Notes: a model not told the origin generated them from the letters alone. A DNA stretch of 61,942 bases from an uncultured Chitinophaga sp. (GCA_902168205.1 CABHOK010000015.1:1-61942), one strand, 5' to 3'. Shown: positions 52,951-61,866, counted from the stretch's first letter. A program made the numbers and translations.

Positions 52951-54120
52951 GTGAAAGTAGTGCAAAGAATACTACCTGCTTACAACGTCAATCTTTTCGT
53001 GATTGGCCGGCAAAAGCTAATGCATTTTGCACTTGGCCTCATTATTCCTTTTTGCGGCTTTACAAGTCATACAATTCTCATAGTTCCTCCTACACTTGTA
53101 TTATTCTTTATCGGCAGCCTATTACTATTCAGCTTCAACAGAAAGCTATATATATCGAATTCGCTTATTATTCCTGCAATTGCCATACTCTATTTTTCAG
53201 TTACGCAAACCTTCATTGGAGCACCACTCGGGAGATACATGGGTGTAACATTTGCCATCTGTTATTATCTCGTTGTCGTGTTCTTTGCGCGCCAGTTAAC
53301 GCTCCAAAAATTAAATTCACTTGTTTCGAAGTTCATTACATACTCAACGTTGTTATTGATTATTGAATGCATCTGGAGAATAACACATCCTCAAACCGAA
53401 TATGCCGTATTTGAGGAAAGTGGTGATCCGAGGTGGATTTATCAATATAAATTTGGAGGCCTGATGTATGTTGATAGTAATGCCGTTGCTATTCACATTA
53501 TCATTATTCTCTTTTTCATATTCTACATGGAAATTGAACGAGGGGAACAGTGGACAAAATCCAAAATCGCATTGATTATTCTTTTAGTGTTAACATTTTC
53601 TCGTGCAGGATGGGTAGGTGCATTTTTAGGATGGATCTATATTCGTTTTCTACGCAAGCAAAAATTCACATTCTACCTTATTAATTTTCTCTTTTTCTCC
53701 GTTACACTAAGCCTTTTCTATAAGCTCTATCTTCAACAGAAGATAGAGTCTGATCTCAGCTTTCAATCGAAGCTGGATATAATTAAAGTGGTCTACAAGT
53801 ACATATCTGACGCATCATTAAGTGAATTGCTCTTCGGTATTGGTTTCTCTAACTCATCAGAACGGCTTGGAATATATGCCCACAATTTTTTTATGGTATT
53901 TTTTATTGAATCCGGCATATTTGGATTGTTTATTATCGTTTCGATGTTTGTTCAATTGACCGTGGCTACCAATAGAAAAGCGCTATTCATTATTGTCCCG
54001 TTTCTCATAACGACACTTTCTTCCTCAATTACATTTATGCCTTTTTTGTATGTATCACTGGCTATAATCTTCCTTCTAGAAAAGACCGAAATTCAAAAGA
54101 TTGAAGTAAGTGCAAAATGA
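52951..54120 (+). CDS. Multispanning Wzy-like O-antigen polymerase
   Basis: The 389-residue protein has about 10 membrane segments with a large soluble loop between about 125 and 190, and the SRAGWVGAFLGWIYI region (about 210-224). These features are usual for O-antigen polymerases/ligases, which have little sequence conservation. It starts with GTG at 52951, 12 bases after the GT2 gene. Two such proteins are in the locus; one likely polymerises (Wzy) and the other ligates. Which is which cannot be told with certainty; this one has shorter loops and the weaker ligase resemblance. DNA is A+T-rich. Confidence 0.65.
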   Translation: MKVVQRILPAYNVNLFVIGRQKLMHFALGLIIPFCGFTSHTILIVPPTLVLFFIGSLLLFSFNRKLYISNSLIIPAIAILYFSVTQTFIGAPLGRYMGVTFAICYYLVVVFFARQLTLQKLNSLVSKFITYSTLLLIIECIWRITHPQTEYAVFEESGDPRWIYQYKFGGLMYVDSNAVAIHIIIILFFIFYMEIERGEQWTKSKIALIILLVLTFSRAGWVGAFLGWIYIRFLRKQKFTFYLINFLFFSVTLSLFYKLYLQQKIESDLSFQSKLDIIKVVYKYISDASLSELLFGIGFSNSSERLGIYAHNFFMVFFIESGIFGLFIIVSMFVQLTVATNRKALFIIVPFLITTLSSSITFMPFLYVSLAIIFLLEKTEIQKIEVSAK

Positions 54121-55229
54121 AAACTAAAGTTCTGTTTTTTGTATCTACATTAGAGAGTGGCGGTCCGACCAACGTGATCTACAATATTATTAAGTATCTG
54201 GACAGAACACTTGTTGAGCCGATGATCTTAACGCTTTCACCAGAACCTGCCCGGTCACGTAAGGGAGATTTTGAAGCGCTGGGTGTTACTGTATATCAAT
54301 TTAATCAAAGCAGAATTTCGTGGATCATATCCGGAGGAAGAACTCTTAAGCAATATATAGCCAAAATAGAGCCGCATATTATTCATAGCCATTCGCTGCG
54401 GCCTGATGTTTTTGCCGCAAAACATCTCAAAGGCCATATACGAATAAGTACACTGCACGCAAACCTTAAAGACAACTATATAAATACTTATAGTCGTCCT
54501 ATAGGAGACTATTTTGCTTATACACAAATCAAACATGTTAATCATCTTGAAAAGGTTGTCGCCTGTTCAAAGTCCGTATACGAAGTATATAAAGACAAAG
54601 TAGATTCAATTGATTTCATACCGAATGGTGTAGACACTGCTATATTCAGACCTCTGTCACCGGGTGCAATCACTCAAAGGAGATCTGAACTCAACCTTCC
54701 TTCCAATAAAAAAATTTTTATCTCAGTAGGCTCATTGTGTACGCGAAAAGATCCGCATACACTGATTAAAGGTTTTCTCAACAGTGAACAGGCAGATAAC
54801 TCGGTATTGCTCCTGCTGGGAACAGGTGCGCTGGAGGAAGAGTTAAGGAACACATATACTTCAGAGAATATCATATTCAAAGGTTATATTAGAGATGTCG
54901 TAAACTATTTTGAGGTGTCTGACTTTTTCTTATCGGCTTCATGGTCTGAAGGTCTTCCCAACACGGTTATAGAAGCGCTTGCATGCGGACTTCCGGTATG
55001 TCTCTCTGAAATCGCAGCACATCATGAAATACTGTCTATCAATACAGATGCCGGAACTACCTTCAGGTGTGGCGATCATGAAGGTCTTTCGAAGAGCATC
55101 AACGCTTTAATGAAAAAAGAATACAGCTCTTTAAGAAAAGCTGCAGTAAATATTATTGAGCAGGAGTTGAGTGCTAAGAAAATGTCAGCCAGTTACCAGA
55201 AGCTTTATCTTTCCATGTATAATCAATAA
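54117..55229 (+). CDS. GT4 family glycosyltransferase
   Basis: The 370-residue GT-B protein starts KVLFFVSTLESGGPTNVIYNIIKYLDR with the GGPTN glycine motif of GT4 acceptors. It ends in the C-terminal domain SASWSEGLPNTVIEALACGLPVCLSEIAAHHEIL with the ExxxxxxxE nucleotide-sugar site. It adds a sugar to the lipid-linked oligosaccharide. Its ATG overlaps the preceding stop by 4 bases. Donor is unknown. It follows a polymerase-type gene and precedes another. Confidence 0.87.
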   Translation: MKTKVLFFVSTLESGGPTNVIYNIIKYLDRTLVEPMILTLSPEPARSRKGDFEALGVTVYQFNQSRISWIISGGRTLKQYIAKIEPHIIHSHSLRPDVFAAKHLKGHIRISTLHANLKDNYINTYSRPIGDYFAYTQIKHVNHLEKVVACSKSVYEVYKDKVDSIDFIPNGVDTAIFRPLSPGAITQRRSELNLPSNKKIFISVGSLCTRKDPHTLIKGFLNSEQADNSVLLLLGTGALEEELRNTYTSENIIFKGYIRDVVNYFEVSDFFLSASWSEGLPNTVIEALACGLPVCLSEIAAHHEILSINTDAGTTFRCGDHEGLSKSINALMKKEYSSLRKAAVNIIEQELSAKKMSASYQKLYLSMYNQ

Positions 55230-55241
55230 ATTTCTTTATCC

Positions 55242-56543
55242 ATGGTCATTGAATATTTCAAGGAAAGAAAAGAAAAGCTGTTTGATATATTTTATATCCT
55301 GACACCTTTAACTTTTTTCTGTCCTAACCGAATATTCAATTATGTTATTGTACTGTTCTCAACTGCAGTACTTACTTCAATTTTATCAGAACCAAAATCA
55401 CTCGGGAAGAGAAGATGGAGTGATCTCTATATAATTATTATCCCATTCATCATTACCTTGTATGGGTTTGTTTTGGATATAGCGCATGGTGATTTAAAAA
55501 AGGGGTCGACTGTGTTGGAAACCTATCTTACACTCGCCATTTTTCCCTTCCTAATTCTTTTGACGGGCGCCACAGCCAAAAGGAAATACCTGAGCAAGCT
55601 ATCCTTTTTCATTGGTAGTATAGCCGCTGCGTTGTTTTGCCTCGTGTTAGCGTTATGGAAAAACCATACCGATCACGAGCGCATGATACACAATTGGAAT
55701 TTCGTTGAGACATTAAAGTTCTATGAAGATCATCCCATTGGTCTTATAAACTGGGGATACTTTTTGTATATGGAGTTTGCAAGCTCCATCAAATTTCACC
55801 CTACCTATTTAGGTGTATACTTTATAACTGCGATTATCTTCGGAATTTCTTTACTGGGGCGATCCAGATGGTCCAATACATTTATCATAGGAGGCATTTT
55901 CCTCTTAATCACGGAGATCTTTTTACTAAGCAGTAAAATGTCACTGATCATTCTTTTTATTGTTCTGTTATTAGTCACCATATACGCTGTATTCCATTCA
56001 TCAAAACGTATACAGAGAGCCACGTTGATCAGTTTCTTTGCTACGATTATTATTGTGCTGGCCTTATTCCCGGCAAGTCTTTACCGGGTACAAACCATCA
56101 TTACCGATCTAGGTTCTTCTGATAATACAGCACAACAAGACCTATCGAGCACAAATCTTCATCGAATAACGTTGTGGGAAAATGCTGTCCATTTATTTCA
56201 GGAAAAGCCCATCACCGGATATGGCCTTCTCGGTACCAAGAAAGCAATGGACGCATGCAATGCGCGCTACACTACCACACACTTTAATACACACAATCAA
56301 TACCTCATGTTTTTACTCATTGGAGGATTACTGGGAGGGCTTCTGTTTTTAGCTGGTCAACTCATACTTCTTCTTCGTTCTATCCGGGCAGCCGATTATA
56401 TTTACGCTGTTTTTCTATTAACAATACTCTTATCATTGCTAACAGAGAACCTGATAAGCCGGCATACGGGTGTTGTGCTTTACGCTTTTTTTAATGCATT
56501 ATTTTACTTACACCTGTGCAACGCAAGAGATGAAAAAATATGA
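55242..56543 (+). CDS. O-antigen ligase/polymerase family membrane protein
   Basis: The 433-residue protein has about 11 membrane segments. The region RITLWENAVHLFQEKPITGYGLLGTKKAMDACNARYTTTHFNTHNQYLMFLLIGG (about 305-360) matches the Wzy_C/WaaL-type domain. The loop motif THNQYL has the His common to O-antigen ligases. A long cytosolic or periplasmic part is absent. This is the better candidate for ligase or polymerase of the pair with 52951. It begins with ATG 12 bases after the GT4 gene and overlaps the next GT2 gene by 14 bases. Confidence 0.78.
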   Translation: MVIEYFKERKEKLFDIFYILTPLTFFCPNRIFNYVIVLFSTAVLTSILSEPKSLGKRRWSDLYIIIIPFIITLYGFVLDIAHGDLKKGSTVLETYLTLAIFPFLILLTGATAKRKYLSKLSFFIGSIAAALFCLVLALWKNHTDHERMIHNWNFVETLKFYEDHPIGLINWGYFLYMEFASSIKFHPTYLGVYFITAIIFGISLLGRSRWSNTFIIGGIFLLITEIFLLSSKMSLIILFIVLLLVTIYAVFHSSKRIQRATLISFFATIIIVLALFPASLYRVQTIITDLGSSDNTAQQDLSSTNLHRITLWENAVHLFQEKPITGYGLLGTKKAMDACNARYTTTHFNTHNQYLMFLLIGGLLGGLLFLAGQLILLLRSIRAADYIYAVFLLTILLSLLTENLISRHTGVVLYAFFNALFYLHLCNARDEKI

Positions 56544-57348
56544 TCTAACCGTTTCCATTGTACTGTTCAAATCCAATCCGGATATTGTTGGACAGGCAAT
56601 TGAAAGCGTATATAAAAGCAAACTTAATTTCAAGCTATACTTAATAGACAACTCTCCTACAGATGAACTCAAGTCTTTAAAGAAAGACGAACGCACGGAA
56701 TATATTTTCAATAACAGGAACCTGGGTTTTGGAAAGGCTCATAACATTTCATTAAAGAAAGCCATAACGGAATCTCATTACCACCTAGTTTTGAATCCAG
56801 ATATATACTTCGGAGAGAATGTGCTCGAAGATCTATTCAAGTACATGGAAGAAAATAAATCTGTGAGCCAGGTTATGCCTAAAATACTCTACCCCGATGG
56901 TACAGTACAGCATCTTTGCAAATTACTGCCTACACCTGTTGACCTTATCCTAAGAAGATTTTTTCCATGGGGGATGCAGGAGCGAAACAAAAGATACGAA
57001 CTAATCGACAGCGGCTACAATAAAATAATGAACATAGCGTATCTATCCGGATGCTTTATGTTCATACGATCAGAGTCGCTAAAAACAGTAGGTCTCTTTG
57101 ACGAAGCCATCTTTATGTACATAGAAGATGCCGATCTTACGCGAAGAATTCATCAACACTATCAAACTATATTTTATCCGCATGTTCAGGTGTATCATTA
57201 CTATGCGAAGGGATCATATAAGAATTTCAAACTAATGTTGTATAACATCCACGGTGCTTTTATATACTTTACCAAATGGGGCTGGGTGTTTGATCGTGAA
57301 CGAAGAAAAATTAATCAACGAATAGTGAATGAATATTTAATCAACTGA
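56530..57348 (+). CDS. GT2 family glycosyltransferase (rhamnosyltransferase-like)
   Basis: The 272-residue GT-A protein starts MKKYDLTVSIVLFKSNPDIVGQAIESVYKSKL. It has LIDNSPTDEL, FNNRNLGFGKAHNISLKKA, VLNPDIYFGENVLEDL, SGCFMFIRSESLKTVGLFDEAIFMYIEDADLTRRIHQHYQTIFYP: the GT2 layout of WbbL-type rhamnosyltransferases. Substrate is unknown. The frame continues upstream to 56470 inside the previous gene. ATG 56530 gives the normal start and overlaps that gene by 14 bases, implying coupling. Confidence 0.87.
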   Translation: MKKYDLTVSIVLFKSNPDIVGQAIESVYKSKLNFKLYLIDNSPTDELKSLKKDERTEYIFNNRNLGFGKAHNISLKKAITESHYHLVLNPDIYFGENVLEDLFKYMEENKSVSQVMPKILYPDGTVQHLCKLLPTPVDLILRRFFPWGMQERNKRYELIDSGYNKIMNIAYLSGCFMFIRSESLKTVGLFDEAIFMYIEDADLTRRIHQHYQTIFYPHVQVYHYYAKGSYKNFKLMLYNIHGAFIYFTKWGWVFDRERRKINQRIVNEYLIN

Positions 57349-57354
57349 TTTACG

Positions 57355-58323
57355 ATGCAGAGTATACTACTTACCGGAGGTTCCGGCTTTATAGGAAGTC
57401 ATTTTCACAGATTGCTTTCACAAGATGAGTTCATCAATCTTGATTTGGTTAAGCCTTCATTCAACCACCAGGCATCCTATATTGAAGGAGATATACGCAT
57501 AGAAGATGATGTCAGAAAAGCATTAGACGGTAAAAATATAACCACGATTATTTCGCTGGCTGCCAAGCATCATGACTTCGGTATCGGACACGATGAGTAT
57601 TTTGACACCAACGAAGAAGGAACGCGCATTATCTGCAAGCTGGCATCGGAGTTCAACATTAAGAACATAGTATTCTATTCGTCAGTAGCGGTATATGGCA
57701 TCCGGCAAAATGTTTCCAATGAAGAAATGAATCCGGAGCCTGATTCACCCTATGGAGCATCTAAACTCGCAGGAGAAAAAGTACTCGAACAATGGGCTGC
57801 TGAAAATTCGGAGAGAAGAGTATTGATCATTCGTCCTACGATTGTATTTGGCCCCAACAATCTGGCGAACATGCGAAATCTGATTCGACAGATTGACTCA
57901 GGACTTTATTTCCATCTTGGTAAAGCAGACAATGTAAAATCAATAGCATACGTAGAAAATGTAGTGGAAGCTACGTTATTCCTGATGAAGCGTATGAGGC
58001 CGGGGGTTTTAGTATATAACTATGCAGATGAACCTCAACTTACAGCACGACAGATCGGAGATACAATAGCAGATGCATTGAATAAAAAAGTAAAACTTAC
58101 TGTACCACGATTTGCTGGTATACTGGTGGGACTTCCTTTCGATCTTATTATTAAACTAACCGGTAAAAATCTTCCTATCTCTACAGCACGTATAAAAAAG
58201 CTCGGCACACAAACCTATCATTCTGCTAAAAAACTTTTCAACGAAGGCTATACACCGAAATACACTACATACGATGGTCTGCGGAAGATGGTTCAGTGGT
58301 ATAAAGCATCTGATAATTCTTAA
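57355..58323 (+). CDS. NAD-dependent sugar epimerase/reductase (WbpV/WreQ-like SDR)
   Basis: The 322-residue SDR has GGSGFIGSHFH (8-18), the NAD strand, SSVAVYG (about 109-115), and YxxxK at Y133-K137 in SPYGASK. The context before a WecA-type transferase and the length suggest a UDP-sugar 4-keto reductase or 4-epimerase that makes the first sugar of the repeat (for example QuiNAc or FucNAc). That is an inference from gene order in O-antigen loci. It starts 6 bases after the GT2 stop. Confidence 0.75.
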   Translation: MQSILLTGGSGFIGSHFHRLLSQDEFINLDLVKPSFNHQASYIEGDIRIEDDVRKALDGKNITTIISLAAKHHDFGIGHDEYFDTNEEGTRIICKLASEFNIKNIVFYSSVAVYGIRQNVSNEEMNPEPDSPYGASKLAGEKVLEQWAAENSERRVLIIRPTIVFGPNNLANMRNLIRQIDSGLYFHLGKADNVKSIAYVENVVEATLFLMKRMRPGVLVYNYADEPQLTARQIGDTIADALNKKVKLTVPRFAGILVGLPFDLIIKLTGKNLPISTARIKKLGTQTYHSAKKLFNEGYTPKYTTYDGLRKMVQWYKASDNS

Positions 58324-58391
58324 AGTCTTACCTACATCTGCGAAGCTGTAGTTTTTAGGTCAACAGGTGAGTGGATTTAATTACCATTCAC

Positions 58392-58399
58392 TATTTTTG
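58392..58399 (+). promoter_or_regulatory. -7 box upstream of the WecA-like gene
   Basis: TATTTTTG is an exact TAnnTTTG match 16 bases before the ATG at 58416, in a 92-base gap. A -33 element is not clear. It would give the initiating transferase its own expression and makes the GTG at 58371 unlikely as start. Confidence 0.4.
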
Positions 58400-58415
58400 G
58401 CAGTTATTTTTATTT

Positions 58416-59480
58416 ATGGCTATTCAGCTTGCGGCTGCTACTACTTCTTTTGTCATTGCTTTTTTGATCGTCCCGGTGATCATCAAATATTCATTGCAAA
58501 AAAATCTGGTGGATATTCCAGGCCGGAGAAAAATCCATAAAAAGGTAACTCCTTCCATGGGCGGCATCGCCATTTTCATTGGCTTTTTCATTTCATCGCT
58601 GATATGGATTGATATACAGAGCTGGGGCACTATAAAATTCATTATGGTAGCACTGTCTGTAATCTTTTTTATTGGTGTTCGCGATGACCTCGTTCCTCTG
58701 CGATGGATGATAAAATTGATGGGTCAGATTATGGCTGCATCTCTGCTAATATTTCTTTTTGACCTGAGAATCAAATCGTTCTATGGCCTTTTCAGCATTT
58801 ACGAATTGCCGGATATTGTTAGTTATCTCCTCACATATTTCACCATTATTGTTATAACAAATTCATTCAACCTGATTGACGGGTTAGATGGATTGGCAGG
58901 TACAATTGCCACACTTTCTCTTATTGCTTTTGGAGTTTGGTTCTTTTTGATAGATGATTTTATTTTCTCTATTCTATCATTCTCCATGGTAGGTGCAATT
59001 TTCGCCTTCCTCATTTTTAACTGGGAGCCTTCGGAAGTTTTCATGGGCGATACGGGTGCATTGGTAATTGGTATGATGCTGGCGATGCTTACTATTCGTT
59101 TCATTGATCTCAACTATAATTTACCGGAGCATTATCCTTACCGATTTAATGCCTCGATTGGTACAGCGGCTTGCTTCATCATCATCCCGCTGGTAGATAC
59201 CTTGCGCATTGTATTACTTCGGATTTTAAAAGGACAATCACCTTTTAAACCAGACAAGAGCCATATCCATCATGCCATCATGCGTCTGGGCATGACTCAT
59301 AGTCAAACAACGCTGATTCTTGCAGGTGCTCACCTGTTTTATATAGGGCTAGCGTTGATATTCCATAACTTTTCTGAGCGATACATTCTCACCGGAGTTA
59401 TCGTGCTTTCTTTTGTTCTCAGCGTGACGCTCGACCGATTAATTCTGGGCAGACTATCTCCCAAAGAACTCGAAGACTAA
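58416..59480 (+). CDS. WecA/MraY-type glycosyl-1-phosphate transferase (polysaccharide initiation)
   Basis: The enzyme transfers a sugar-1-phosphate to undecaprenyl phosphate, the first step of the repeat-unit synthesis. The 354-residue protein has about 10 membrane segments and the family marks: DIPGRRKIHKKVTPSMGGIAIF, GVRDDLVPLRW (DD pair), NSFNLIDGLDGLAG, FMGDTGAL and a cytosolic HIHH loop (KSHIHHAIMRLGMTH). GTG 58371 would extend it by 15 residues. ATG 58416 fits the family start MAIQ... and the -7 box. It ends the polysaccharide locus. Confidence 0.9.
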   Translation: MAIQLAAATTSFVIAFLIVPVIIKYSLQKNLVDIPGRRKIHKKVTPSMGGIAIFIGFFISSLIWIDIQSWGTIKFIMVALSVIFFIGVRDDLVPLRWMIKLMGQIMAASLLIFLFDLRIKSFYGLFSIYELPDIVSYLLTYFTIIVITNSFNLIDGLDGLAGTIATLSLIAFGVWFFLIDDFIFSILSFSMVGAIFAFLIFNWEPSEVFMGDTGALVIGMMLAMLTIRFIDLNYNLPEHYPYRFNASIGTAACFIIIPLVDTLRIVLLRILKGQSPFKPDKSHIHHAIMRLGMTHSQTTLILAGAHLFYIGLALIFHNFSERYILTGVIVLSFVLSVTLDRLILGRLSPKELED

Positions 59481-59485
59481 CAACG

Positions 59486-59517
59486 TTAGGGCAATACAAC
59501 ACTATATTGTATTTTTG
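59486..59517 (+). promoter_or_regulatory. Promoter of pheS with an overlapping palindrome
   Basis: TATTTTTG (59510-59517, exact match) and TTAG (59486-59489, weak) are 20 bases apart. Inverted repeat AATACAA (59493-59499) and TTGTATT (59507-59513) overlaps the -7 box and could be a regulator site. The leader to the ATG at 59538 is about 16 bases, too short for a classic attenuator. Confidence 0.55.
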
Positions 59518-59537
59518 GTGTCGTTCATTTGATACCA

Positions 59538-60578
59538 ATGCAAGAGAAAATTAAATCACTTATTCAGGAAGTAGAAGCTTTTACAGCGAATGATAAACAA
59601 GGGGTTGAAAACTTCAGACTCCGCTATATAAGTCGTAAAGGAGTTATTGGTGATTTGTTTGAAGAGTTGAAGCAGGTGCCTGTTGAGGAAAAGAAAATTG
59701 TCGGTAAAATCCTGAACGAGCTCAAACAAGCCGCTGAAAATAAGCTGACTGTATTGAACGAGCAGCTTGAATCAAATCCATCTGCTCAAACTGATATTGA
59801 TCTTACCCTTCCGGGAATTCCTAATACATTAGGCAATCTTCATCCGTTATCAGTAACGCGTTATAAAATCATTGAGATCTTCGAAAGACTAGGATTCAAT
59901 GTGGCTGATGGCCCGGAGATTGAAGATGACTGGCATAATTTCTCTGCACTTAACTTCCCGGAGAATCACCCGGCCAGAGAAATGCAGGATACATTCTTCA
60001 TTGAAAAGAAAGGAAGTACTGATGCCCAGGATATACTGTTAAGAACTCATACTTCGAACGTACAGATCAGGCTGATGAAAAAACAAAAGCCTCCGATTCG
60101 TGCCATCATGCCTGGCCGTGTGTATCGGAATGAAGCTATATCCGCGCGAGCGCACTGCTTCTTCCACCAGGTAGAAGGACTATATGTAGATAAAAATGTG
60201 AGCTTCTCTGATCTGAAGCAGACATTATTTCACTTTGCCAAAGAGATGTATGGTAAGGATATAAAGCTTCGTCTGAGACCATCGTTTTTCCCTTTCACGG
60301 AGCCTAGCGCAGAGATTGATGTCACCTGTCTTATCTGCAAAGGAGAAGGATGCGTGGTTTGCAAACGCAGTGGCTGGGTGGAGATCGCTGGTGCCGGTAT
60401 GGTTCATCCGAATGTATTGCGTAACTGTGGTATTGATCCGCAGGAGTATACCGGCTTTGCGTTTGGAATGGGTATTGAGCGTGTGACGCAGCTACGTTAC
60501 CAGGTAAACGACCTGAGACTTTATTCTGAAAACGATATACGCTTCTTAAAACAATTTCACACCAGTGATATTGCATGA
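59538..60578 (+). CDS. pheS: Phenylalanine--tRNA ligase alpha subunit
   Basis: The catalytic subunit charges tRNA-Phe together with PheT. The 346-residue protein has an N-terminal coiled coil (about 1-85), then TLPGIPNTLGNLHPLS, GFNVADGPEIEDDWHNF, the class II motif RPSFFPFTEPSAEIDV, and a C-terminal GAGMVHPNVLRNCGID and GFAFGMGIERV. The Cys-rich insert CLICKGEGCVVCKRSGW (about 259-275) is usual in Bacteroidota PheS. TTG 59529 could add three residues (MIP); ATG 59538 fits. pheT is not next to it. The stop overlaps the next gene by 4 bases. Confidence 0.95.
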   Translation: MQEKIKSLIQEVEAFTANDKQGVENFRLRYISRKGVIGDLFEELKQVPVEEKKIVGKILNELKQAAENKLTVLNEQLESNPSAQTDIDLTLPGIPNTLGNLHPLSVTRYKIIEIFERLGFNVADGPEIEDDWHNFSALNFPENHPAREMQDTFFIEKKGSTDAQDILLRTHTSNVQIRLMKKQKPPIRAIMPGRVYRNEAISARAHCFFHQVEGLYVDKNVSFSDLKQTLFHFAKEMYGKDIKLRLRPSFFPFTEPSAEIDVTCLICKGEGCVVCKRSGWVEIAGAGMVHPNVLRNCGIDPQEYTGFAFGMGIERVTQLRYQVNDLRLYSENDIRFLKQFHTSDIA

Positions 60579-61441
60579 CAATTGAGAATATAAAAAGGAT
60601 TGCAGTGATTGGCGCTGGCACGATGGGACAAGGAATTGCCCAGGTGTGTGCATCGGCCGGCTATACTGTAATGCTATATGATATTCAACCAGAGCTGATC
60701 AGAACAGCAATTTCAACGATTCGAAAAACACTCGAGTCGCATGTCGAGAGGGGAAAAATAACAGAGCAACATAAGAATGAAGTCATCGGCAGGATTGAAG
60801 CTGCAGGTGACTTCAGAACACTTCAAATTGATTTGGCGATCGAAGCCGTCATCGAAAAGCTTGACGTCAAGCAAAAGATTTTCTCTGAGCTCGAAAAAAT
60901 TAATGGACAAGATTGCATACTGATCAGCAACACTTCTTCCATTTCCATAACATTGATTGCATCCGTACTGAAGTATCCCGGACGATTCGCTGGATTGCAT
61001 TTTTTTAATCCGGCACCAGCAATGAAACTGGTAGAAATTGTTAAAGGTGCTGCTACCGATGAATCAACCATCAATTTTCTAAAAGATTTCAGTTCTAAAA
61101 TTTCGAAGGCTGCGGTATTAGTTAAGGATTCACCTGGCTTTATCGTGAATCGCGTAGCGCGCCATTTTTATACAGAGTCCTTGCGTATTCTGGAAGATAA
61201 TGTTTCTGATTTTCAGACGGTAGATCAACTTATGCGGGCCACAGGATTTAAAATGGGACCTTTTGAGCTAATGGATCTGATTGGTATGGACGTTAATTAT
61301 GCAGTGACTTCGTCTATGTTTAATTCATTTCATCAGGATCCTAAATTCCGCCCGAGCAGAATTCAACAACAAAAAATTGAAGCAGGTTTCTTAGGAAGGA
61401 AATCAGGTAAAGGTTTTTATATGTATCAAACCAAGGAGTAG
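60575..61441 (+). CDS. 3-hydroxyacyl-CoA dehydrogenase (3-hydroxybutyryl-CoA type)
   Basis: The enzyme oxidises 3-hydroxyacyl-CoA with NAD(P)+ in fatty-acid or butyrate pathways. The 288-residue protein has the GAGTMGQGIAQ motif (13-23), the catalytic His142 in GLHFFNPAPAMKLVEIV, the Asn/Ser of ISNTSSISIT, and the dimer region GFIVNRVARHFYTESLRIL and GFKMGPFELMDLIGMD. Its length suits the short PaaH/Hbd form. The ATG overlaps the pheS stop by 4 bases, so it is translated with pheS, an unrelated pathway. The next gene begins 2 bases after its stop. Confidence 0.93.
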   Translation: MTIENIKRIAVIGAGTMGQGIAQVCASAGYTVMLYDIQPELIRTAISTIRKTLESHVERGKITEQHKNEVIGRIEAAGDFRTLQIDLAIEAVIEKLDVKQKIFSELEKINGQDCILISNTSSISITLIASVLKYPGRFAGLHFFNPAPAMKLVEIVKGAATDESTINFLKDFSSKISKAAVLVKDSPGFIVNRVARHFYTESLRILEDNVSDFQTVDQLMRATGFKMGPFELMDLIGMDVNYAVTSSMFNSFHQDPKFRPSRIQQQKIEAGFLGRKSGKGFYMYQTKE

Positions 61442-61443
61442 AA

Positions 61444-61866
61444 ATGCGCTGGAGAGTTTTAATACTTTTTATTTTCCTGGGATGTTCCTCTGATCTAAGT
61501 GACGATTCTATTCCTTATGTAGCATTTCAGGATATCGTTATTAATTTGAATCTACCGGAATACAATACGTTAAAAACCACAGGACATCAGTATATAAATA
61601 GCGGGGGTGTTAAAGGAATTATCCTTCACCAGCTTAACTCCAGCTTATACTATGCTTTTGAGCGCAACTGTTCTTATCAGCCTAACAATGTTTGCTCGAC
61701 AGTTGAAATCCATTCATCAAATCTATACCTGATGGATCCTTGCTGTGGCTCCATGTTTGGATTCGATGGTAATCCAACGGGTGGCGTAGCCTGGCGTCCA
61801 CTGAGGCGTTATGAGACTATCTTAAACGGTTCTACGCTAACCATTACCGATTCGGTTATTCAGTAG
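61444..61866 (+). CDS. Small lipoprotein resembling a Rieske domain without cluster ligands
   Basis: The 140-residue protein has a lipoprotein signal (lipobox IFLGC, C14) followed by DD/SD-rich residues. The centre and end look like the Rieske fold: NCSYQPNNVC (box I-like) and DPCCGSMFGFDGNPTGGVAWRPLRRYE (box II-like, against the usual CPCHGSxF..G.v..GPA..PL..Y). The iron-sulfur ligands C-x-H and C-x2-H are replaced by C76-S-Y78 and D-P-C-C. Only the positions used for the disulfide (C84 and C100) seem kept. It may be a structural rather than redox protein. It begins 2 bases after the dehydrogenase stop. Confidence 0.6.
   Translation: MRWRVLILFIFLGCSSDLSDDSIPYVAFQDIVINLNLPEYNTLKTTGHQYINSGGVKGIILHQLNSSLYYAFERNCSYQPNNVCSTVEIHSSNLYLMDPCCGSMFGFDGNPTGGVAWRPLRRYETILNGSTLTITDSVIQ

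Noticed and set aside
38804-59480. The polysaccharide locus as a possible new biosynthetic system
   Set aside because: All steps match known Wzx/Wzy-dependent synthesis families. Only the embedded T9SS protein and the unknown glycosyltransferase are unusual.
60312-60362. Cys-rich insert in PheS as a possible new zinc site
   Set aside because: The CxxCxxxxCxxC insert is the usual form in Bacteroidota PheS and so not novel.
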